The notes under the pieces were generated by a model that ran no database searches, was not told the origin of the DNA, and worked only from the letters and a program-made list of their open reading frames with translations. Source: PALSA-1006 sp964532405 (GTDB taxonomy: Bacteria; Pseudomonadota; Gammaproteobacteria; Burkholderiales; Gallionellaceae). Taken from it: a DNA stretch of 6,513 nt. Within the stretch, counting starts at the first letter, position 1. Every line of letters starts with the position of its first letter. Below are positions 1 to 5,185 of the stretch, piece after piece. A program made the position numbers and the translations under genes. Location of the stretch: assembly GCA_964532405.1 (NCBI GenBank), contig CAZHIC010000064.1, forward strand, positions 1 to 6,513, written 5' to 3'.

Positions 1-21
1 CCTGAATTTTGCATAAATAGG
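1..21 (+). repeat. Left terminal inverted repeat of the IS
   Basis: The first 18 bases match the reverse complement of the right end (1670-1687) at 17 of 18 positions, the mismatch being T versus G at base 8. Similarity breaks down at bases 19-21. The repeat starts exactly at window base 1. Confidence 0.9.
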
Positions 22-50
22 GCGAATAACAAGTCAAGTATTTGATATAA

Positions 51-58
51 TTGGAGTT
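51..58 (+). repeat. Subterminal inverted repeat, left copy (TTGGAGTT)
   Basis: TTGGAGTT lies 51-58 bases in from the left end. The same octamer lies on the opposite strand 46-53 bases in from the right end (1635-1642). The near-symmetrical placement suggests a second transposase contact site, although an octamer match alone could be chance. Confidence 0.4.
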
Positions 59-81
59 ATCAAGAAACCGATTCGTAAAAA

Positions 82-1527
82 ATGCCTACCTGTACCCGCC
101 CTGCTGCCGATTTTACCCCAGAACAACTCCGATTTCCGCCTGCTGCGGGCTACACGATTCGTGGCGACTTCACGGGCGGGGAGATCTCCCCCGACTTGGG
201 AGCCTTGGTGCTTGGTGCCGTGGATCGTCGTATCGGCCTGATTGATCGCCTGACTGCCGCTATCGCCGATTCCCGCGATACTCGGTACATCACCCACGCC
301 CTGCGCGATTTGCTGACACAGCGCGTATTCCAGATCGCCTCGGGTTATGAGGACGGCAATGATGCGAATACTTTACGCGGCGACCCGCTATTCAAGCTGG
401 CTACCGGACGCGCACCGCTGGATACAGGCAATCTGCTGGCGTGCGGCGCGACACACTCCCGGCTCGAAGGCGCGTTAAGCAGCCGGGATATTTATCGCAT
501 GGCGCGCGCATTGGTTCTCCAGTTCATCGCCGGTTACCGTTGCGCCCCGGGTAGCATCACGCTCGATCTCGACCACACCGACGATGCCACTTACGGGCAA
601 CAGCCGCTGTCTTTTTACAACCACCACTACGGGCATTATTGCTACCTGCCCTTGTTGGTGTTCGAGGCGGGCAAAGGAGCCTTGGTGGCCGCAGTGCTGC
701 GTCCTGGTAAGCGCCCGACCGGTGCCGAGAACGCCATGATCATGAAGCGCGTGCTAGGCTTATTGCGGCAGCATTGGCCGTATACCCATATCGTGCTGCG
801 TGGGGACGGTCACTTCGCCAACCCCGAGTTGATGGCGTTGGTTGTTGCCGATGGCAATGCCGATTTTATATTTGGCTTGGGCGGCAACGCAGTCTTGTCG
901 CGCAAGGCAGAGGGCTTGATGAAGAATGCGCGCGGGCATCTTGCCCTGCATCGGTCTCTGGCCGTTCAGGGCTTGGGCCCCGCTGTTGCGGCGGTGCGTC
1001 TGTTCGGCGAGTTCGAGTATGCGGCCAAGTCTTGGCCGCAAGCACACCGTGTGGTGCTCAAGGCCGAAGTCCTGCCGGGCAGTGGCGGTGTGCCCGACAA
1101 GGACAACGAGCGCTTCGTGGTGACCTCGATGCTCGGCCCATCACCCCGCACACTCTACCAGCAGGATTATTGCGCGCGCGGACAAGCGGAGAACTGGATC
1201 AAGCAAGTGAAGTGCGACCTGAAAGCCGACCGGACTTCGGCTTCGTCTTTCATCGCCAACTGTGGTCGTCTGCTGTTTGCGGCTGCGGCCTATGTGTTGC
1301 ACCAGCAATTGCGCCAACTGGGGCTGCAAGGCACCGCGCTGGCTACCGCTCAACCCAAAACGGTCATCCTCTCGCTGTTCAAGATCGCTGTACGCGTCAA
1401 ACAGTACAAAGACCGGGTGCTGCTACATCTGCCCACGGCATGCCCGGTCAAAGCGCTGCTGGCGACGGTCTGCAAGCGACTCTACCCATCCAACAGCAGG
1501 GTGCGCGCCATGCTGGCTTCTCCATGA
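82..1527 (+). CDS. IS1380-family DDE transposase
   Basis: This 481-residue protein should catalyse cut-and-paste or related transposition of the surrounding element. Three acidic motifs typical of the family's RNase H-like core are visible: the LDLDHTDD segment (residues 161-168; D162 or D164 as first aspartate), RGDGHF with D242, and the RGQAENWIKQ segment with E370. Conserved IS1380 features around them include YGQQPL after the first motif and the YCARGQAENWIKQVK stretch containing the glutamate. The length is usual for the family and no frameshift or internal stop is present. The start is the first ATG after an in-frame TAA at 76-78. No good Shine-Dalgarno precedes it (a GGAG lies 25 nt upstream), so translation may be weak, as is common for transposases. 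It is the only gene of the element. Confidence 0.93.
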   Translation: MPTCTRPAADFTPEQLRFPPAAGYTIRGDFTGGEISPDLGALVLGAVDRRIGLIDRLTAAIADSRDTRYITHALRDLLTQRVFQIASGYEDGNDANTLRGDPLFKLATGRAPLDTGNLLACGATHSRLEGALSSRDIYRMARALVLQFIAGYRCAPGSITLDLDHTDDATYGQQPLSFYNHHYGHYCYLPLLVFEAGKGALVAAVLRPGKRPTGAENAMIMKRVLGLLRQHWPYTHIVLRGDGHFANPELMALVVADGNADFIFGLGGNAVLSRKAEGLMKNARGHLALHRSLAVQGLGPAVAAVRLFGEFEYAAKSWPQAHRVVLKAEVLPGSGGVPDKDNERFVVTSMLGPSPRTLYQQDYCARGQAENWIKQVKCDLKADRTSASSFIANCGRLLFAAAAYVLHQQLRQLGLQGTALATAQPKTVILSLFKIAVRVKQYKDRVLLHLPTACPVKALLATVCKRLYPSNSRVRAMLASP

Positions 1528-1666
1528 ACTGGCACGTTTGGCTCACGAGACGATGCCGCCCCCCTTCATCAACAACTACTTCACGCTTCATCCTGCCAGT
1601 GGGGGTTGGGGGGGTGTTGTCTGAAAATCGAAAAAACTCCAACGGGGCGATGAAAATGCGCGGCTG
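1528..1666. other. Non-coding right end of the IS
   Basis: About 140 bases between the transposase stop and the right repeat carry no credible gene. They include a G-rich run at 1601-1614 (five G, TT, seven G) and the right subterminal octamer. I see no clear hairpin with a T-tract that would act as a terminator. Confidence 0.6.
1635..1642 (-). repeat. Subterminal inverted repeat, right copy
   Basis: AACTCCAA on the plus strand is the reverse complement of the left octamer at 51-58 and sits at nearly the same distance from its terminus. Confidence 0.4.
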
Positions 1667-1687
1667 GCAATTTATGCAACATTCAGG
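1667..1687 (-). repeat. Right terminal inverted repeat of the IS
   Basis: Reading inward on the minus strand this is CCTGAATGTTGCATAAAT, a 17/18 match to the left end. It sets the right boundary of the element at 1687; the host sequence resumes with CTAAGACCC. Confidence 0.9.
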
Positions 1688-1718
1688 CTAAGACCCAAGC
1701 AATGCGCGCCGGTAAGTT

Positions 1719-1727
1719 TGCTACACT
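1719..1727 (+). promoter_or_regulatory. Candidate extended -10 promoter for ubiK–comM
   Basis: TGCTACACT gives an extended -10 (TG-N-TACACT, four of six matches to TATAAT), with no recognisable -35 at 17 bp upstream (near 1699-1704). Initiation would fall near 1734, leaving a leader of roughly 30 nt. The -10 begins only 32 bp from the right end of the IS, so anything that lay upstream of about -45 has been replaced by IS sequence. Confidence 0.4.
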
Positions 1728-1751
1728 AAGCGCATTACCATCTTACAAATG

Positions 1752-1758
1752 AAAGGAG
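1752..1758 (+). promoter_or_regulatory. Ribosome binding site of ubiK
   Basis: AAAGGAG with a 7-nt spacer to the ATG at 1766. This is a strong site and fixes the start. Confidence 0.85.
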
Positions 1759-1765
1759 CACCCGC

Positions 1766-1981
1766 ATGTTAAGCCCAAAATTCTTCGAAGAGATGTCGTC
1801 GAAATTGAACGAGGCCGTCGCCAACAGCCCCGCCAAGGATTTCGAGAAGAACGCCCGCGCGCTGTTGGCGCAGGGTTTCGCCAAACTCGATCTGGTGACG
1901 CGCGAAGAATACGAAGTACTGGAACAACGCCTGAATAAACTGGAAGCACGCCTCGCCGCTTTGGAAGCGCAACGCTCATAA
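1766..1981 (+). CDS. ubiK: UbiK, ubiquinone biosynthesis accessory factor (BMFP domain)
   Basis: This 71-residue protein belongs to the BMFP/YqiC family, formerly DUF526. In enterobacteria UbiK binds UbiJ and assists the soluble ubiquinone-biosynthesis complex, and it associates with lipid. The N-terminal part (residues 1-42) has the family's amphipathic helices (SPKFFEEM near the start, then the RALLAQGFAKLDLV segment). The conserved LVTREEYEVLEQR motif spans 43-55. The C-terminus (48-69) is a leucine- and glutamate-rich coiled coil expected to trimerise. The length is normal. The start has a strong Shine-Dalgarno. Its TAA stop touches the comM ATG directly, so the two are very likely one transcript. 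The presence of ubiK fits a respiring proteobacterium that makes ubiquinone. Confidence 0.9.
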   Translation: MLSPKFFEEMSSKLNEAVANSPAKDFEKNARALLAQGFAKLDLVTREEYEVLEQRLNKLEARLAALEAQRS

Positions 1982-3472
1982 ATGGGGCTGGCTGTTTTAT
2001 ACAGTCGCGGACTGGCGGGCATGGATGCCGCGCTGGTTACGGTCGAGGTTCACCTCGCCAATGGCTTGCCCAATTTTACCATCGTCGGCTTGCCGGAGGC
2101 CGAGGTAAAAGAAAGCAAAGACCGCGTGCGCGCCGCGTTGCAGAATTGCCAGTTCGAATTCCCTATGCGCCGCATCACTGTCAACCTCGCGCCCGCCGAT
2201 CTGCCGAAAGAAAGCGGACGTTTTGATCTGCCTATCGCACTAGGCATCCTCGCCGCGTCCGGGCAAATACCTTCCAACAAACTCGCCGAGTACGAATATG
2301 CCGGTGAGCTGGCGCTGACGGGCGAACTCCGCGCCATACGCGGTGCATTGGCGATGACCTATCGTGCCGCCAACTCGGGCCGCGCCTTTATCCTGCCTGC
2401 GATGAATGCGCCGGAGGCGTCGCTGGTAGAGGACGCCATCGTCTATCCCGCTCAATCGTTGCTGCAAGTGGCGGCACATTTGTGCGGACGCGAGGCGCTG
2501 ATGCGCCACATTCCCGATACGCAACCCGTCGCCCCGCACTATGCCGATATGCGCGAAGTGAAAGGTCAGTCACAGTCTAAGCGTGCTCTGGAGATCGCCG
2601 CTGCGGGCAACCACAGCGTGTTGATGTCCGGCCCGCCGGGCACGGGCAAGAGTATGTTGGCCGCGCGCTTTCCCGGCATCCTGCCGCAGATGACGCAACA
2701 GGAGGCGCTGGAAAGTGCTGCCATGCAATCGTTAGGGGGGATGTTTGAAGTCGAAAACTGGAAGCGCAGACCTTATCGTTCACCGCACCATACGGCTTCC
2801 GCAGTGGCATTGGTCGGTGGCGGTAGCAACCCGCGTCCCGGCGAAATCTCGATTGCCATGCACGGTGTTTTATTTTTAGATGAGCTACCCGAATTTGATC
2901 GCAGCGTGTTGGAAGTGCTGCGCGAACCGATGGAAAGCGGACGCATCACCATCTCGCGCGCCGCGCGCCGCGCCGATTTCAAGGCGCAGTTCCAGCTCGT
3001 TGCGGCAATGAACCCCTGTCCCTGCGGCTATCTCGGCCACTACAACGGCAAGTGCCGCTGTACCCCGGATCAGGTGGCACGCTATCGCGGCAAGATCTCC
3101 GGCCCTTTGCTGGATCGCATCGACATCCAGATCGAGGTGCCTGCCGTACCGCAGGAGAATTTGCTCAAACAGGCTGACGGTGAAAGCAGTGCCGACATTC
3201 AAACCCGAGTGGAAACCGCGCGGCAGCGCCAACTTACACGGCAGGGCAAACCCAACGCACAACTTTCCGTCACCGAAATCGACGCCTTCTGCGCACCTGA
3301 TGTGCAGGGCGAAACGCTGCTGCGCCAGGCCATCACGCGCCTGAATCTCTCTGCGCGCGCCTACCACCGCGTGCTCAAAGTGGCGCGCACCATTGCTGAT
3401 CTAGCAGGGGATGAAAATATTCAGATCGCGCACATCGCCGAGGCGGTGCAGTATCGTCGGCTCAATTTTTAG
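1982..3472 (+). CDS. comM: ComM/YifB-family Mg-chelatase-like AAA+ ATPase
   Basis: This 496-residue, full-length member of the YifB/ComM family is a hexameric AAA+ helicase. In naturally competent bacteria ComM promotes branch migration during integration of transforming DNA, although homologues also occur in species not known to be competent. The N-terminal Lon-protease-like ChlI domain covers about 1-170, opening with the typical GLAVLYSRGLAGMDA and NFTIVGLPEAEVKES stretches. The AAA+ Mg-chelatase domain runs from about 190 to 395, with Walker A GPPGTGKS at 217-224, Walker B VLFLDE ending D300-E301, and an arginine in GPLLDRID (R379). A four-cysteine cluster NPCPCG...CRC (C346, C348, C358, C360) probably binds zinc. 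The Mg_chelatase_C domain is at about 400-495. It starts immediately at the ubiK stop with only a weak GGAAG 14 nt upstream, which suggests translational coupling. Confidence 0.95.
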   Translation: MGLAVLYSRGLAGMDAALVTVEVHLANGLPNFTIVGLPEAEVKESKDRVRAALQNCQFEFPMRRITVNLAPADLPKESGRFDLPIALGILAASGQIPSNKLAEYEYAGELALTGELRAIRGALAMTYRAANSGRAFILPAMNAPEASLVEDAIVYPAQSLLQVAAHLCGREALMRHIPDTQPVAPHYADMREVKGQSQSKRALEIAAAGNHSVLMSGPPGTGKSMLAARFPGILPQMTQQEALESAAMQSLGGMFEVENWKRRPYRSPHHTASAVALVGGGSNPRPGEISIAMHGVLFLDELPEFDRSVLEVLREPMESGRITISRAARRADFKAQFQLVAAMNPCPCGYLGHYNGKCRCTPDQVARYRGKISGPLLDRIDIQIEVPAVPQENLLKQADGESSADIQTRVETARQRQLTRQGKPNAQLSVTEIDAFCAPDVQGETLLRQAITRLNLSARAYHRVLKVARTIADLAGDENIQIAHIAEAVQYRRLNF

Positions 3473-3870
3473 GAGAACCAGCGCAACACAGCCGCCGAAC
3501 TCAGCGCCAGCGCACCCAGTCCGCACAAAGCGAACCAAGTATATCGGCGTGATACTTCCGCAAGGTGGGCGAATAACAGCCACGCTGCCAAAGTGAAGCC
3601 GAGCGCCGCGCAAATCACTTTTATGATGAGCGCGTCCACAGCGATGCCGTGTATATCGGGCAACTTTGCGTAGTAGTAGAAACTGATGGCACCGAAAGTC
3701 GCCCCGCTCGCCGCCTGGGTCAGCCAACCGATCAGCACTAGCCAAGCAAGCCTGCGCTGCACATCGACATCGCGCCATGCCAGCGCGCAAGCCGCGCCGC
3801 CCACCACCGCCACTGCCCCGAAATTGTGAACAAGCTGGGTGATGGAATAGGCGAGGTTCTGGTTATCCAA
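3469..3870 (-). CDS. Four-helix inner-membrane protein, unknown function, probable TTG start
   Basis: I do not recognise this family with certainty. The open frame extends up to 3945, but its first 25 codons overlap the upstream secreted gene and read as a charged, implausible N-terminus. A TTG at 3870-3868, two bases after that gene's TAA, gives a clean 133-residue protein. It has no internal Met, so TTG is the best start. An AAGG lies about 18 nt upstream, too far for a good Shine-Dalgarno, so reinitiation after the upstream stop is likely. Hydrophobic segments lie at about 10-32, 40-62, 78-100 and 108-130. Histidines at H15, H74 and H102 lie at helix edges. It ends tail-to-tail with comM, overlapping it by 4 nt. 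The closest analogy is the compact helix bundles of CopD-like proteins, but this is only a topological resemblance. Confidence 0.65.
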   Translation of the reverse strand: MDNQNLAYSITQLVHNFGAVAVVGGAACALAWRDVDVQRRLAWLVLIGWLTQAASGATFGAISFYYYAKLPDIHGIAVDALIIKVICAALGFTLAAWLLFAHLAEVSRRYTWFALCGLGALALSSAAVLRWFS

Positions 3871-3872
3871 CG

Positions 3873-4211
3873 TTATTGGGCCATGACCTTGACGCAGCGA
3901 TCCACACCGATGGGCGTGTGGTTCTTGTTGACGATCTTGATGCAAATTTCATGGTTACCTTGCGCCAATGACTCAAGTGTGTGGCTGCCCTTCATCTGGC
4001 GCAGCAGAGCCACCTGCTTACCATCCACATAAACGTGAATATGGTCTCCATCACCGCCAAGAGTGACGTTGTAGTCCAGTTTGTTTTGCGCTTTGGTATC
4101 GAGCTTGGCTCCATCCACGGGCGAACTGATATCGATTTTTGATTCGGCGGCCGCTGCCAGCGGTGCGGCAATGCTTGCGAGAATAAGTACCAACATAGAC
4201 AAGTTACGCAT
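3873..4211 (-). CDS. Small secreted protein with GDHIHVYVDG motif (DUF6130/DUF4399-like)
   Basis: This is a 112-residue protein with an evident Sec signal peptide: a short basic start (MRN), a hydrophobic stretch to about residue 17, then an alanine-rich cleavage region with likely processing after A22 (AAA-ES). The mature part of about 90 residues looks like an Ig-like beta sandwich. It begins ISSPVDGAKL, then has the signature GDGDHIHVYVDG (53-64) and a closing NHEICIKIVNKNHTPIG segment. Similar DGDHLH.FVDG signatures occur in small periplasmic domain families such as DUF4399 and, I believe, DUF6130; the assignment is by motif only. C90 and C106 could form a disulfide. H57, H59, H77, H87 and H98 could bind a metal, but that is a guess. 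It is followed after 2 nt by the membrane-protein start. Confidence 0.8.
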   Translation of the reverse strand: MRNLSMLVLILASIAAPLAAAAESKIDISSPVDGAKLDTKAQNKLDYNVTLGGDGDHIHVYVDGKQVALLRQMKGSHTLESLAQGNHEICIKIVNKNHTPIGVDRCVKVMAQ

Positions 4212-4320
4212 AATTTACTCCTTCAATGTGATGGGAAGACACAGCCCTACATAATCCGCAGGACACAATATGCTTGCTTTAGCCATTGCGTCGCACATAG
4301 TAATCCTTCGCCACAAACTA
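4212..4320 (-). other. 109-nt spacer between the NIT gene and the secreted protein gene
   Basis: No open frame of note, no convincing hairpin with a T-tract and no clear -35/-10 pair. Whether the secreted/membrane pair is transcribed from here or by readthrough from the MCP–NIT unit cannot be decided from sequence. Confidence 0.5.
4217..4224 (-). promoter_or_regulatory. Ribosome binding site of the secreted protein gene
   Basis: GAAGGAGT on the minus strand, with the core about 6-7 nt before the ATG at 4211. It is strong and confirms the start. Confidence 0.8.
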
Positions 4321-5172
4321 TCAAGCCCCAGCCCCATGTGTTTCAACACACTCACCCGTTTTTTGAGCCACGTCTTGCCACAGACCTATGCAGGCCTCTA
4401 TTGCCTCAGTAGCAGTGCGAAAAAGTGCATCGGGTGGCATATTGATCTCCTCTACCTGCAGAAAGCGCTCGTTGAGTACTTTTAGCAGGACGTTAACACG
4501 TTCCGTTGCCGGAGAATGACCCGTCATAGAAGAACTAATTTCGTTTTGGCACTCGCGAATATGCTGCTCCAAAAAGCTTAAGCGGATCCGGCCAACAGCC
4601 CCACATTTTCCTTTGGCCGCATATCCCGAGCCAAGTGCGCGCGCCTGGCCGATGCTTTCCATTAGCAGGGGAATTCTGAGTAACAAAATATTTGACATGA
4701 GCGCAAGTGGCGTCCCTTCGCCATCCAGCATCCCCAGATGCTCGCCCATATCACCAATCAGGTGGATGGTCTTCCTAATTAAATCGGTGTGTTTTGCAAA
4801 ACTTCGCTCTGGGGTCATACCCGCAATGGGCAGATTCATTTGATTCCACTCAACTTGAATCGACGCCAAACTTCCCGCATCGGAATGGAGCTCAGGATTC
4901 TCCCTCAGCCGGGGTTCTAAACTTTGGAAAACGCTTGCTATATCATTTCGTTTAGCGCTCAAACGTGCCGCGAAAGACTGGTCGCCATTCAATAGCGCGG
5001 CAGATAGGCCACGGTGTTGCTGAATATTTATCAGCAACTCCAACGCTTGCCGCAATATGCTCAAACCGCACAATTGCAGTTTGCGCTTGCGTTGAATCCT
5101 GTTTTTTTCCACCGCATTTAATATCGCGTATAGCAGAAATAAAGTCGCTAGCAATGCAATTGAAATTGTCAT
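4321..5172 (-). CDS. Membrane-anchored NIT-domain (nitrate/nitrite-sensing-like) protein
   Basis: This 283-residue, mostly helical protein has one N-terminal transmembrane helix (about 3-19) followed by a strongly basic stretch KNRIQRKRK (23-31). The rest resembles the NIT domain. The first conserved block is INIQQHRGLSAALLNGD (48-64; R54 in the Q..RG signature), and the second is ESIGQARALGSGYAAKG (172-188; R178). A FRTATEAIEACIGLW helix near the end also recurs in such sensors. In NasR, a NIT protein, arginines on the equivalent helices bind nitrate or nitrite. No kinase, cyclase, HAMP or MCP signalling domain is attached. It lies 11 nt after the MCP stop and its AGGAG overlaps that stop, so the two are co-translated. 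The ligand is inferred from the family and is untested; some NIT-like domains may sense other small molecules. Confidence 0.78.
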   Translation of the reverse strand: MTISIALLATLFLLYAILNAVEKNRIQRKRKLQLCGLSILRQALELLINIQQHRGLSAALLNGDQSFAARLSAKRNDIASVFQSLEPRLRENPELHSDAGSLASIQVEWNQMNLPIAGMTPERSFAKHTDLIRKTIHLIGDMGEHLGMLDGEGTPLALMSNILLLRIPLLMESIGQARALGSGYAAKGKCGAVGRIRLSFLEQHIRECQNEISSSMTGHSPATERVNVLLKVLNERFLQVEEINMPPDALFRTATEAIEACIGLWQDVAQKTGECVETHGAGA

Positions 5173-5177
5173 GGGTA

Positions 5178-5185
5178 TCTCTCCT
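5178..5185 (-). promoter_or_regulatory. Ribosome binding site of the NIT gene, overlapping the MCP stop
   Basis: AGGAGAGA on the minus strand, with AGGAG at 5185-5181 and 8 nt to the ATG at 5172. It overlaps the MCP TAG stop (5186-5184), the usual arrangement for translational coupling. Confidence 0.85.

Larger units (their letters stand above)
1..1687 (+). mobile_element. Complete IS1380-family insertion sequence
   Basis: Terminal inverted repeats starting CCTGAAT bound the element at both ends and enclose a single full-length transposase gene. The overall length (about 1.69 kb) and the CCT ends fit the IS1380 family, which also contains ISEcp1. The transposase frame is unbroken, so the copy may be active. 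Family members usually make a 4-5 bp target duplication. The right flank begins CTAAG (1688-1692), but the left flank lies outside the window, so duplication cannot be tested here. The element points toward ubiK and ends 78 bp before its start codon. Family assignment rests on the protein and the ends; I cannot name a specific IS. Confidence 0.9.

Noticed and set aside
9..51. TATAAT at 46-51 as a transposase promoter
   Set aside because: The -10 is perfect, but no acceptable -35 lies 16-18 bp upstream (CGAATA at 23-28). In an AT-rich IS end this could be chance, so it is not listed as a feature.
774..1691. 305-codon plus-strand frame overlapping the transposase and running through the right IS repeat
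   Set aside because: It is a shadow of the transposase in another frame: biased composition, no recognisable domain, and it crosses the IS boundary.
2950..2976. CGCGC/GCCGC repetitive stretch in comM
   Set aside because: It encodes the conserved SRAARRADF segment; the repetition comes from alanine and arginine codons, not from a repeat element.
2885..3367. 160-codon minus-strand frame inside comM
   Set aside because: Antisense shadow of a well-conserved gene, caused by high GC at third positions; no domain or ribosome site seen.
3401..3790. 129-codon minus-strand frame across the comM end and the membrane gene
   Set aside because: It runs in a different frame from the four-helix protein, has a cysteine- and arginine-rich composition and crosses the convergent junction; a shadow.
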